From assembly GCF_000420425.1 (NCBI RefSeq), contig NZ_ATUX01000005.1:496001-560000 (forward strand): a DNA stretch of 64,000 nt, given 5' to 3'. Both the position numbers and the translations under genes were made by a program. The notes under the pieces are model-generated. The model searched no databases. It was not told where the DNA came from and worked only from the letters and a program-made list of their open reading frames with translations. Shown here piece by piece: positions 17,835 to 25,706 of the stretch (the first letter of the stretch is position 1; each line of letters begins with the position of its first letter). The DNA is from Schaalia vaccimaxillae DSM 15804 (lineage in GTDB: Bacteria > Actinomycetota > Actinomycetes > Actinomycetales > Actinomycetaceae).

Positions 17835-18608
17835 ATGTATTTGCAAGAACACGCCCAAGCTGACGGCGAAGGTGTCGGCGATGAACAGTCCCGAGCTGCC
17901 CAAATTGTTGCTCTCCAGCGGTTTGCTGAACTTGCTTTAGAACCGGGGAGGGTCACAACGTGGCTCAACCACTGGTCGTTGCTCCACGCTGACTGGGAAC
18001 AGCTGGCGAAAATGGACCTGATCGGATTCGATGGGACCCTGCTACAAATGGCGTTGAATGGTCGTGGGCATCGGTTGTATCGGTCCTCGGCAGACCTGGT
18101 TTTACCCTACTTGTTTGACAAGCTTCCCAATGGTTCTCGGATTGCCTTTATTGGTGCGGCTCCCGGTGTGGCCCAGAAGGCTGCGCAGCGTCTCGAGGGG
18201 TTCGAGATTCTTGCGATTGATGGCTACGAGGGCGTCAAACAGTTACGACGTGACCCCTGCGAGTTGATTGCTTTCGACCCGGATTTTGTCGTCGTTGGTT
18301 TGGGAGCGGGGCTCCAGGAACTTGTTGCGTCGAAAGTCCACGGTTGGCTGCCGCAGGCATGTGTGTGTACGGCTGGCGGCTGGCTAGATCAGTTCGCACA
18401 AGCTGAACAGTATTTTCCGGAGTGGATTCACCGGTACCGCTTGGGTTGGGCATGGCGGATTGCCCACGAGCCTCGTCGCCTTATTGGTCGCTACACCGTG
18501 GAAGCTGTTGATTTCGTTGCCCTCAAGGGACGCTTGCTGGAGCGTTTGGAATCCTTGGGTGTTTTCACCGACCTGGGGCTGATTGTCGAGAGTAGCCCGA
18601 AGGGCTGA
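17835..18608 (+). CDS. WecG/TagA/CpsF family glycosyltransferase (GT26)
   Basis: A 257-residue protein matching the GT26 pattern: an N-terminal FDGTLLQMALNGRG region (counterpart of the D-G-x-G-x-V acceptor segment), RIAFIGAAPGVAQKAAQ, a DFVVVGLGAGLQELVAS segment, and a GGWLDQFAQ ... P-x-W-x-x-R-x-G-W-x-W-R end with HEPRRLIGRY. Such enzymes transfer a hexosamine or hexose to a lipid-linked first sugar. A strong AAGGAGGA precedes ATG 17835, 50 bases after the secreted protein gene, so both may share a transcript. It would act just after the initiating transferase at 18753-19448. Confidence 0.82.
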   Translation: MYLQEHAQADGEGVGDEQSRAAQIVALQRFAELALEPGRVTTWLNHWSLLHADWEQLAKMDLIGFDGTLLQMALNGRGHRLYRSSADLVLPYLFDKLPNGSRIAFIGAAPGVAQKAAQRLEGFEILAIDGYEGVKQLRRDPCELIAFDPDFVVVGLGAGLQELVASKVHGWLPQACVCTAGGWLDQFAQAEQYFPEWIHRYRLGWAWRIAHEPRRLIGRYTVEAVDFVALKGRLLERLESLGVFTDLGLIVESSPKG

Positions 18609-18697
18609 CTTCCTATTACGGGGCCGCGGATGTCCAAAGCTGCGTTCTAGGCGGAGCCGAGCAGAGCACTTGAGATTCGAAGGCCCGTAAAGACATC

Positions 18698-18733
18698 AGA
18701 AGGCCTCCCAGTCGTTCGACTGGGAGGCCTTCT
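18698..18733. terminator. Bidirectional intrinsic terminator
   Basis: A perfect 16-bp stem (AGAAGGCCTCCCAGTC / GACTGGGAGGCCTTCT) with a GTTC loop lies between the converging GT26 and sugar-phosphate transferase genes. Flanking T-runs are weak on both sides, but the stem is long and GC-rich and can end both transcripts. Confidence 0.78.
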
Positions 18734-18752
18734 GTGTGTGATAGGCGCGGAC

Positions 18753-19448
18753 TTAGCAGGCACCTTCTTGACGTAGCAATGCAGGCACTGTGCGCCACAG
18801 GATCCATGCGTCGAGGCCTAGTGACAGGTTGTTGGCGTAGTGCAGATCGAGTTCGACCGATTCTTCCCAGCTCAGGTTTGAACGACCTGACACTTGCCAT
18901 AGTCCTGTAATTCCAGGTTTGACCTGGAACTTTCCGAGCACCTTTGGTTCGTATTGAGCAACCTCAGAGGGCAACGGGGGGCGAGGACCCACTAGTGACA
19001 TATCACCTTTGAGGACGTTAAAAAGCTGGGGCAATTCATCCAACGAGAGTTTGCGCAGGATCTTGCCGATGGGGGTGATACGCGGATCATCTTCCATTTT
19101 GAACATGATGGCGTTACCTACCGAGGTGTCAGCGTTATTGGCCTGTGCGAGGCTAGCTTTGAGTTTTTCGGCATTGATGCACATAGTGCGGAACTTGTAC
19201 ATCGTGAAGTGCTGTCCGTGCAGACCAACCCGCTGTTGGGTGAAGAACGCGGGGCCGCTGTCGCCGGAGCGTACCAAGAGCCACAGAATCAGCCACACCG
19301 GTGTGAGAATGATGATCGCAATACTGGATGCTACGACGTCGAAGAGTCGTTTGACGACCTTGGTGATTAGGACACCTGCTGCGCCTGCATAGTCGCGGTG
19401 GCTGGGTAGTGCCGCGGTGGTCGTCAGAGGCTTCGTAGAGACGCTCAC
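18753..19448 (-). CDS. Initiating polyprenyl-phosphate sugar-1-phosphate transferase (WbaP/WcaJ C-terminal type)
   Basis: A 231-residue short form that starts polysaccharide synthesis by moving a sugar-1-phosphate from UDP-sugar to undecaprenyl phosphate. One membrane helix (about residues 33-58) is followed by the catalytic region with KFRTM, DDPRITPIGKILRKLSLDELPQ and LKGDMSLVGPRP, then KPGITGLWQVSGRS, all hallmarks of the family. It lacks the N-terminal membrane/Rossmann domain of full-length enzymes, as is usual for the small class. GTG 19448 has only a weak ribosome-binding site. It is transcribed toward the rest of the locus from its own promoter region, which contains the dyad at 19538-19570. 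Confidence 0.93.
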   Translation of the reverse strand: MSVSTKPLTTTAALPSHRDYAGAAGVLITKVVKRLFDVVASSIAIIILTPVWLILWLLVRSGDSGPAFFTQQRVGLHGQHFTMYKFRTMCINAEKLKASLAQANNADTSVGNAIMFKMEDDPRITPIGKILRKLSLDELPQLFNVLKGDMSLVGPRPPLPSEVAQYEPKVLGKFQVKPGITGLWQVSGRSNLSWEESVELDLHYANNLSLGLDAWILWRTVPALLRQEGAC

Positions 19449-19537
19449 TAGTTCAACAGTCTTTCTGAAAGTGACCAGAAATGAAACTGACCGCTATGGA
19501 TCTTGGTATTGATCTCTGGCATTCGAATGTTCTGGCG

Positions 19538-19570
19538 CTGAATAATCGCAAAATATCAATGATTATTCAG
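19538..19570. promoter_or_regulatory. Perfect 10-bp dyad upstream of the initiating transferase
   Basis: CTGAATAATC (19538-19547) and GATTATTCAG (19561-19570) form a perfect inverted repeat with a 13-base spacer. On the reverse strand a TTGATC...TGATAT pair with 17-base spacing overlaps it. Position and symmetry suggest a repressor or activator site for the 18753-19448 gene. Its arms match parts of the dyad at 14265-14301. The rest of the 420-base gap to glyA holds the riboswitch and no credible gene. Confidence 0.5.
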
Positions 19571-19743
19571 CAATGGATCAATACTATCCATTCGGTCAGA
19601 CAAATGCGAGAGTGTGAGAGTCTTTCAGCATTCTGACCATGTGAAATAAATGACTCGGTCGATCCTGTGTTAAGTAGGTCACTACTTCTTCGATTTCTGT
19701 GATGGTGGCGATGGTTCTTCGGCGTGCGGTGGCGATAAGGTAG

Positions 19744-19819
19744 GAGGGTCGTGACTGGCGAATAGGTGGGAAACCACCGGGGAGCGACGAACAGGTATCA
19801 GCGGCCGCCCGCCTGGGCC
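19744..19819 (+). ncRNA. ZTP (pfl) riboswitch upstream of glyA-folD
   Basis: The conserved cores of the ZTP riboswitch are present: AGGGTCGTGACTGGCG at 19745-19760, then GTGGGAAACCACCGGGGAGC at 19766-19785 with a GTGG/CCAC hairpin, and the 3' part CCGCCCGCCTGGGCC at 19805-19819 that supplies the pseudoknot/P3 element. It lies about 50 bases before the glyA start. ZTP (the triphosphate of the purine intermediate ZMP) accumulates when 10-formyl-THF is short, and this RNA class turns on one-carbon genes. Downstream a small ACCGC/GCGGT hairpin (19829-19842) precedes the ribosome-binding site and there is no T-run, so control is probably at translation. Confidence 0.93.
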
Positions 19820-19868
19820 GTAATGCCAACCGCCTCAGCGGTGAGTTCGATGAATAAAGGAGAACCTC

Positions 19869-21158
19869 TTGGATTCCCTCAATGACATGACCCTCGCCCA
19901 GCTAGATCCCCAGATCCAAGCTGTGCTCGATCAAGAACTTGAGCGCCAGCGCACAACCCTCGAAATGATCGCCTCAGAGAACTTCGTACCTCGTGCAGTC
20001 CTGCAGGCACAGGGTTCCGTCCTGACTAATAAGTACGCCGAAGGCTACCCCGGACGCCGCTACTACGGCGGCTGCGAGGTTGTTGACGTTGCCGAAGAGC
20101 TCGCAATTGAGCGTGCCAAGCAGGTCTTTGGTGCTGACTACGTCAATGTTCAGCCCCACGCAGGCGCCCAGGCTAACGCTGCCGCGCTCATGGCCATGGC
20201 GAAACCTGGAGACACAATCCTGGGTCTGTCTCTTGCCCATGGCGGACACCTGACCCACGGTATGAAGATCAATTTCTCGGGCAAGATGTATAACGCCACC
20301 GCATATGAGGTGTCACCAGACACCATGCGTATTGAGCCCGAACAGGTGCGCCAAGCTGCTTTGCGCGAACGCCCCCAGGTCATTATCGCTGGATGGTCTG
20401 CTTACCCCCGTCACCTGGACTTCCAAGCGTTCCGTGACATTGCCGATGAGGTAGGCGCTGCTCTGTGGGTCGATATGGCTCACTTTGCTGGCCTTGTTGC
20501 CGCAGGCCTGCATCCCAACCCCCTGCCTTACGCCGACGTTGTCACTACCACCGTTCATAAGACCATTGGTGGACCTCGTTCCGGCATGATCCTGTCGGCC
20601 CGCGGTGAGCAGTGGGGAAAGAAGCTCAACTCCGCGGTCTTCCCCGGCCAGCAAGGGGGGCCCCTCATGCATGCGATCGCAGCAAAGGCGATTGCCATGA
20701 AGATCGCTCAGACTGATGAATTCAAGGACCGTCAACGCCGGACCCTCGAAGGCGCGCAACTTCTGGCCGAACGTCTCAATGCCGACGATGCAAAGGCTGC
20801 GGGCGTCAAGCTGGTGACGGGTGGAACGGACGTCCACTTGGTCCTCGTTGATCTGGTCGATTCCGTACTCGATGGCAAACAAGCTGAGGATCTTCTCCAC
20901 GAGGTTGGTATTACCGTCAATCGCAATGCCGTTCCCTTCGACCCGCGTCCCCCGGCTGTTACCTCCGGCCTGCGCATCGGTACGCCAGCTCTGGCAACTC
21001 GTGGGTTCTCAGCTGAGGACTTTGCCGAGGTTGCTGACATTATTGGTACGACGTTGGTTCAAGGTGCATCCGGCAACTCGGTGGATATTGAGGGCTTGAG
21101 TGCCCGCGTCGCCAAGCTGACTGACGCTCACCCTCTCTACGCAGGTCTTCACCAGTGA
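19869..21158 (+). CDS. glyA: Serine hydroxymethyltransferase
   Basis: A 429-residue PLP enzyme that interconverts serine plus tetrahydrofolate with glycine plus 5,10-methylene-THF. Clear family motifs: [10 protein letters not shown] near the N-terminus, [15 protein letters not shown], and the PLP-lysine segment [16 protein letters not shown]. Start is TTG 19869, with AAAGGAG at 19857-19862; no ATG is better placed. The ZTP riboswitch is in its leader, and folD overlaps its stop by four bases, so the two form an operon. Confidence 0.97.
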   Translation: MDSLNDMTLAQLDPQIQAVLDQELERQRTTLEMIASENFVPRAVLQAQGSVLTNKYAEGYPGRRYYGGCEVVDVAEELAIERAKQVFGADYVNVQPHAGAQANAAALMAMAKPGDTILGLSLAHGGHLTHGMKINFSGKMYNATAYEVSPDTMRIEPEQVRQAALRERPQVIIAGWSAYPRHLDFQAFRDIADEVGAALWVDMAHFAGLVAAGLHPNPLPYADVVTTTVHKTIGGPRSGMILSARGEQWGKKLNSAVFPGQQGGPLMHAIAAKAIAMKIAQTDEFKDRQRRTLEGAQLLAERLNADDAKAAGVKLVTGGTDVHLVLVDLVDSVLDGKQAEDLLHEVGITVNRNAVPFDPRPPAVTSGLRIGTPALATRGFSAEDFAEVADIIGTTLVQGASGNSVDIEGLSARVAKLTDAHPLYAGLHQ

Positions 21159-22060
21159 GGGCGCCTTGGACTGGGGCCGCTCAGGTTCTCGATGGCACTG
21201 CAACCGCGGCAACGATTAAAGCTGAGCTGAAGGAGCGGGTTGATGCATTACGCGCTCACGGCATTGTGCCCGGTCTAGGAACCTTGTTGGTGGGTCAGGA
21301 CCCTGGTTCGGTTAAGTATGTGGCTGGTAAGCATGCGGACTGTCGGGAGGTGGGTATCGAATCGATTCGCGTAGAGCTGTCTCAAACTGCTTCGCAGGCT
21401 GATATTGAAGCTGCTGTAGATCGACTCAATGCTGATCCGGCGTGTACGGGTTATATTGTGCAATTGCCGCTTCCGCGTGGGGTCAATATGAACGCGATCT
21501 TGGAACGCATTGACCCGGACAAGGATGCTGATGGTCTGCATCCAACGAATCTGGGTCGATTGGTGCTTCGTGGTGTTGAACCGATTGATTCTCCACTGCC
21601 TTGCACGCCCCGCGGCTGCATCGAGTTAATGGAACGTCACGGGATTGATCTGGCTGGCAAAGATGTCTGCGTTATCGGGCGCGGGGTGACAGTCGGACGG
21701 TCCATCGGGCTGCTTTTGATGCGCAAGGATGTCAACGCAACTGTTGATGTGTGTCATACCGGCACTCGTGACCTTGCGGACCACGTGCGTCGTGCGGATA
21801 TCGTCATCGCTGCTGCTGGTTCGGCTGGCATTGTCACTGCTGAGATGCTTAAACCTGGAGCTGTGGTCCTGGATGTCGGCGTGTCCCGCGTTGTTGATCC
21901 TGCCACTGGCAAGGGGAAAATCATGGGAGACGTTGCTGACGGTGTAGACCGGGTTGCATCCTGGTTGTCTCCCAATCCTGGTGGTGTGGGGCCGATGACT
22001 CGTGCCCTACTGTTGGCCAATGTTGTCGAAGCCGCATTAAGGAAGGAATTGATGCGCTGA
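21155..22060 (+). CDS. folD: Methylenetetrahydrofolate dehydrogenase/cyclohydrolase
   Basis: A 301-residue bifunctional enzyme converting 5,10-methylene-THF to 10-formyl-THF. Motifs: [14 protein letters not shown] with the catalytic Lys, [25 protein letters not shown], and [17 protein letters not shown] 21155 overlaps the glyA stop. As second gene behind the ZTP riboswitch it supplies the formyl donor for purine synthesis, opposite in sense to purU at 4985. An intrinsic terminator follows. Confidence 0.96.
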   Translation: MRAPWTGAAQVLDGTATAATIKAELKERVDALRAHGIVPGLGTLLVGQDPGSVKYVAGKHADCREVGIESIRVELSQTASQADIEAAVDRLNADPACTGYIVQLPLPRGVNMNAILERIDPDKDADGLHPTNLGRLVLRGVEPIDSPLPCTPRGCIELMERHGIDLAGKDVCVIGRGVTVGRSIGLLLMRKDVNATVDVCHTGTRDLADHVRRADIVIAAAGSAGIVTAEMLKPGAVVLDVGVSRVVDPATGKGKIMGDVADGVDRVASWLSPNPGGVGPMTRALLLANVVEAALRKELMR

Positions 22061-22080
22061 GACTTTTGAGTGTGGTGTCT

Positions 22081-22119
22081 GGTCGGCACTCCGTCTAAGG
22101 CGGGGTGCCGACCATTTTT
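22081..22119 (+). terminator. Rho-independent terminator of glyA-folD
   Basis: GGTCGGCACTCCG (22081-22093) pairs with CGGGGTGCCGACC (22101-22113) with one G-T pair, followed by ATTTTTGTG. Classical stem plus T-run, 21 bases after the folD stop. Confidence 0.9.
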
Positions 22120-22228
22120 GTGTGTCCTGAGGATTATTGGGAAGGGATATTTTGTGGTGCTGCGTGAGTTCCTTCCTGAGTGTCTACAGCTGCTGTCTCT
22201 CGTGCGGTTGCTTGAAATTTCTACCGAT

Positions 22229-22307
22229 AGTACGACTGTACTTCCTGAAAAGCCTGAAAAAAAAGAAAGTCCTTGTTCTTATCCGATGTAAGTAGTACGC
22301 TCGTACC
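22229..22307 (+). promoter_or_regulatory. Two matching AGTAC inverted repeats upstream of the arginine deiminase operon
   Basis: AGTAC-GACT-GTACT (22229-22242, perfect) and AGTAC-GCTC-GTACC (22294-22307) have the same arms and spacing, and their centres are 65 bases apart. The second overlaps a possible promoter (TTGTTC at 22273, 17 bases, TACGCT at 22296). They look like a pair of operators for the arc operon. The remaining part of the 22120-22358 gap shows no gene. Confidence 0.45.
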
Positions 22308-22358
22308 AACACGAAGATGTGTGACTCTCGCAACGACGCGACTCAGGAGGAATAGGGA

Positions 22359-23582
22359 ATGCAACCCCGCGTAGCTTCGGAAGTTGGTCCGCTCAAGCAG
22401 GTGATGCTCCACCGGCCAGGCAAGGAAATGCTCCGACTTACCCCGTCCAACAAGGATGATCTGCTGTTCGATGATCTGCTCTGGCTCGAGAAGGCTCAGG
22501 AGGAACATGATGCGTTCGCTGCATCTCTGACTGAGCGGGGAGTCGAAGTCCTCTACTTCCAAGAACTCCTGGGTGAAGCCTTAGAAAGCCCCGCTGCACG
22601 TCTCGAAGCTATTAACTCGATTTTTACCGAAGAAACCTTCGGGACGGCGGCAGTTAGCCCCATCGCCAACTACGCAGAACGGATGAATGGCCCGGATTTG
22701 GCTGAGCTCCTCATCGCGGGCCTGACGAAGAAAGAACTCCTTGACCGTGTAGCTGGTATATCCTCGGTCTGCCTCGAAGCCATCGGTGATGACGACTTCG
22801 TCCTCGCCCCCTTGCCCAACCACCTCTTCACCCGCGACACCTCCTGCTGGATCTATAGCGGGGTCTCTATCAACTCGATGCGCAAAGAGGCGCGTAGACG
22901 CGAAACCATCAATGCCCAGATTATCTACACCTACCATCCAAACTTCACTGAGTATGGCCCGAAGATTCTGTCTAAGGGGTTGGAAGCTGGATCGGCCACC
23001 GTCGAGGGTGGTGATGTCTTGGTTATTGGCAACGGAACAGTCCTCATTGGCATGAGCGAACGGACCTGCCCCCAGGGTGTTGAGCGTCTTGCATCACGAC
23101 TTTTCTCCACGCAGGAAGTGTCTCGAGTTATTGCTCTTGAGATGCCTAAATCCCGTGCCCAGATGCATTTGGACACGGTCATGACCATGGCCGATGTTGA
23201 CACTTTCGTCAAATATCCAGGTCTGGGCATGTTGCGATCGCAGACTATTCGTCCTGGAAACACTCTTAAGGAACTCGACATCACCGTCAATGCCCCCGAT
23301 GCGATGCACGACGTTATCGCTGATGCTCTTGGATTGGACTCTCTGCGCGTCCTAGAACCTCCCTTCGATTCTTTGACCAATGAACGTGAGCAATGGAACG
23401 ACGGATCGAATGTCCTGGCAATAAGCCCCGGTGTTGTTTCTACATATGAACGTAATACTGCGACCAACGGATTCTTGGAGGATAACGGCATTGAAGTCGT
23501 TGCCATTCCAGGAAATGAGCTCGGGCGAGGGCGAGGAGGCCCCCGCTGCATGAGCTGCCCCATCGTCCGCGAAGACGCGTGA
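22359..23582 (+). CDS. arcA: Arginine deiminase
   Basis: A 407-residue enzyme that hydrolyses L-arginine to citrulline and ammonia, first step of the ADI energy pathway. Seen motifs: substrate-binding FTRDTSCWI, the [10 protein letters not shown] segment with catalytic His/Asp, [15 protein letters not shown], and the C-terminal catalytic cysteine Cys397 in [11 protein letters not shown]. Length is normal. AGGAGGAATAGGGA precedes ATG 22359. It is the first gene of arcA - OTC - arcC, with 29 bases to the next gene. Confidence 0.96.
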   Translation: MQPRVASEVGPLKQVMLHRPGKEMLRLTPSNKDDLLFDDLLWLEKAQEEHDAFAASLTERGVEVLYFQELLGEALESPAARLEAINSIFTEETFGTAAVSPIANYAERMNGPDLAELLIAGLTKKELLDRVAGISSVCLEAIGDDDFVLAPLPNHLFTRDTSCWIYSGVSINSMRKEARRRETINAQIIYTYHPNFTEYGPKILSKGLEAGSATVEGGDVLVIGNGTVLIGMSERTCPQGVERLASRLFSTQEVSRVIALEMPKSRAQMHLDTVMTMADVDTFVKYPGLGMLRSQTIRPGNTLKELDITVNAPDAMHDVIADALGLDSLRVLEPPFDSLTNEREQWNDGSNVLAISPGVVSTYERNTATNGFLEDNGIEVVAIPGNELGRGRGGPRCMSCPIVREDA

Positions 23583-23611
23583 CATCACACCCATTGAGAA
23601 AGGACCGCCGT

Positions 23612-24610
23612 ATGGCACACGCACTCCAGGGACGCCATTTCCTCAAGGAGCTTGACTTCACCCCCAAGGAATGGCAATCGCTGCTTGACTTGTCCGCCTA
23701 CCTCAAGGCTGCTAAGAAGGAGGGACGCGAGGCTCAGCACCTCAAGGGCCGCAACATTGCTCTCCTTTTTGAGAAGACCTCGACTCGTACCCGCTGCTCC
23801 TTCGAAGTTGCTGCACATGACCAGGGCGCACAGGTTACCTATCTCGACCCTTCCGGGTCCCAGATGGGGCACAAGGAGTCTGTAGCTGATACCGCTCGGG
23901 TCCTGGGACGGATGTTTGACGGTATCGAATTCCGTGGTGCCAAGCAGGAGCACGTTGAGATCCTCGCTGAGCTGTCTGGCGTGCCGGTATGGAACGGTCT
24001 GACCGACGACTGGCATCCCACCCAGATGCTCGCCGACCAGCTGACCATGATCGAGGCGGCGGGGCGTCCTCTCAACGAGCTGTCGATTGCGTACGTGGGC
24101 GATGCTCGCAACAACGTTGGCAACTCCATTCTCGTCTCCTGCGCGATGATGGGCATGGATGTGCGCATGGTCGCTCCAGAGGCGTTGCAGAACGCCCCTG
24201 AGGTCGTTGCCAAGGCCGAAGAACTCGCTGCGGCATCCGGAGGCAAGGTCCTCATCACCGATTCCGTAGACGAAGGTGTGGCCGGAGTTGACTTTGTTTA
24301 CACGGACATTTGGGTATCGATGGGTGAGCCGAAGGAAGTATGGGATGAACGTATTGCTCTTCTTCGCGACTACCAAGTTAATGCCGAACTTATGGCAAAG
24401 GCCGCTCCTACGGCGAAGTTCCTCCATTGTTTGCCGTCTTTCCATGATCGCAACACGACTGTGGGCGAAGACATCTTCCAGCGCACTGGACTCAACGGCC
24501 TCGAAGTGACCGATGACGTGTTTGAAGGTCCTGCGTCTATCGTCTTTGACCAAGCAGAGAACCGTATGCACACTATCAAGGCCGTCATGGTCGCAACTCT
24601 GGGGAGCTAA
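23612..24610 (+). CDS. arcB: Ornithine carbamoyltransferase, catabolic copy
   Basis: A 332-residue transcarbamoylase. The carbamoyl-phosphate motif STRTR is at residues 57-61, HPTQ and the ornithine-binding HCLP (HCLPSFHD) are present. In this operon it would phosphorolyse citrulline to ornithine and carbamoyl phosphate. ATG 23612 was chosen; a GTG at 23579 overlaps arcA and would add 11 residues. It is very similar across its length to the second OTC at 30109-31110 but differs in many positions; arcA and arcC on both sides mark this as the arcB copy. arcC follows after two bases. Confidence 0.93.
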   Translation: MAHALQGRHFLKELDFTPKEWQSLLDLSAYLKAAKKEGREAQHLKGRNIALLFEKTSTRTRCSFEVAAHDQGAQVTYLDPSGSQMGHKESVADTARVLGRMFDGIEFRGAKQEHVEILAELSGVPVWNGLTDDWHPTQMLADQLTMIEAAGRPLNELSIAYVGDARNNVGNSILVSCAMMGMDVRMVAPEALQNAPEVVAKAEELAAASGGKVLITDSVDEGVAGVDFVYTDIWVSMGEPKEVWDERIALLRDYQVNAELMAKAAPTAKFLHCLPSFHDRNTTVGEDIFQRTGLNGLEVTDDVFEGPASIVFDQAENRMHTIKAVMVATLGS

Positions 24611-24612
24611 GT

Positions 24613-25527
24613 ATGCGGATTGTTGTGGCACTGGGCGGGAACGCCCTCCTCGAGCGCGGTGAGAAACCGGATGCGAAAACCCAGATCAAGAACGTGAATA
24701 AGGCCGCTGAGGCCCTTGCCTCGCTCGCCTCGGAGCATGAGCTGGTCCTCACTCACGGCAACGGCCCGCAGGTGGGTGTTTTAGCCCTTCAGTCCGCCGC
24801 TGACGAAACTCTGACTGAGCCCTACCCCTTTGATACGCTCGGTGCGATGACCCAGGGCATGATCGGCTACTGGATGCTCCAGGAACTCCAGAACGCACTG
24901 CCTGGTAAGTCCGTGGCCGCCATGGTCGGCCAGACCCTGGTTGACGCGGAGGATCCTGCCTTCGACACACCGACGAAGTTTGTCGGCACAGTTTACGACG
25001 AGGATGAGGCCAATCGCCTCGCCGCGGAGAGGGGTTGGTCTATCAAGGCTGACGGCACCAAGTGGCGTCGAGTGGTTGGCTCACCCAAACCGAAGGGGCT
25101 CGTCGAGATCGAGACAGTCAAGCAGCTCGTGGAATCGGGCACCACCGTCATCTGCTCGGGTGGGGGAGGCGTGCCCGTGGTCCGCGGCGACGATGGCTCC
25201 TTGCACGGCGTCGAGGCGGTTATCGATAAGGATCTATCTGCGGCTCGCATCGCCGAGGATCTCAAGGCTGACATGCTGATGATCCTCACTGACGTCCCGC
25301 AGGTCATGAAGAACTTTGGCCAGCCTGATGCCGAGGCCATCGGCAAGACCACTACGTCGGAACTACGCGCGATGGACCTGCCAGCTGGATCGATGGGCCC
25401 CAAGGTTGATGCCTGTTGCAACTTCGTTGAGGTCACCGGTGGTACCGCTGCTATTGGGCGCCTCGCTGATGCTGTAGAGATCGTCAAGGGCACCTGCGGC
25501 ACCATCATTACCACCGACGGAGACTAG
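24613..25527 (+). CDS. arcC: Carbamate kinase
   Basis: A 304-residue amino-acid-kinase-fold enzyme that makes ATP from carbamoyl phosphate and ADP, the energy-yielding last step of the ADI pathway. Motifs: MRIVVALGGNALLERGE, VLTHGNGPQVGVLALQ, CSGGGGVPVV, EAVIDKDLSAA and AGSMGPKVDAC, all typical. It starts two bases after the OTC stop. A hairpin at 25578-25602 follows 50 bases later. Confidence 0.96.
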   Translation: MRIVVALGGNALLERGEKPDAKTQIKNVNKAAEALASLASEHELVLTHGNGPQVGVLALQSAADETLTEPYPFDTLGAMTQGMIGYWMLQELQNALPGKSVAAMVGQTLVDAEDPAFDTPTKFVGTVYDEDEANRLAAERGWSIKADGTKWRRVVGSPKPKGLVEIETVKQLVESGTTVICSGGGGVPVVRGDDGSLHGVEAVIDKDLSAARIAEDLKADMLMILTDVPQVMKNFGQPDAEAIGKTTTSELRAMDLPAGSMGPKVDACCNFVEVTGGTAAIGRLADAVEIVKGTCGTIITTDGD

Positions 25528-25577
25528 GGCTGTCTCGATGACACTCGCCCCTCTCTTCCCGAGTTAAGCAACCCGGG

Positions 25578-25602
25578 ATTCGTCGCAGTTGATGCGGCGA
25601 AT
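25578..25602 (+). repeat. Hairpin between arcC and the amidinotransferase gene
   Basis: ATTCGTCGC (25578-25586) and GCGGCGAAT (25594-25602) form a 9-bp stem with one G-T pair and a 7-base loop. There is no T-run, so it may be an attenuator, a processing site or an operator rather than a strong terminator. Confidence 0.45.
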
Positions 25603-25637
25603 GGTCAGCAAAAGAACAGGAGGAATCTAAATACTCA

Positions 25638-25703
25638 ATGGCGTCCCACAGGGCGTCGCGGACACGGACTCCGCACATAGAACACCACATCACAAAGGAG
25701 TGA
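25638..25703 (+). CDS. Possible 21-residue leader peptide
   Basis: ATG 25638 opens a 21-codon frame ending in TGA 25701-25703, three bases before the amidinotransferase start. AGGAGGA lies about 14 bases upstream, a little far. The peptide reads MASHRASRTRTPHIEHHITK plus Glu: three Arg codons (AGG, CGG, CGG) within six positions and four His. A translated leader that couples to or senses arginine is possible, but the frame may be chance. Confidence 0.25.
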   Translation: MASHRASRTRTPHIEHHITKE

Positions 25704-25706
25704 GTC

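Noticed and set aside
19596-19829. 77-codon reverse frame between the sugar-phosphate transferase and glyA
   Set aside because: It overlaps the ZTP riboswitch on the other strand and has no ribosome-binding site or known similarity.
23585-24631. 348-residue open frame antisense to the arc-linked OTC
   Set aside because: Runs opposite a clear, conserved enzyme and shows no motif; shadow frame.
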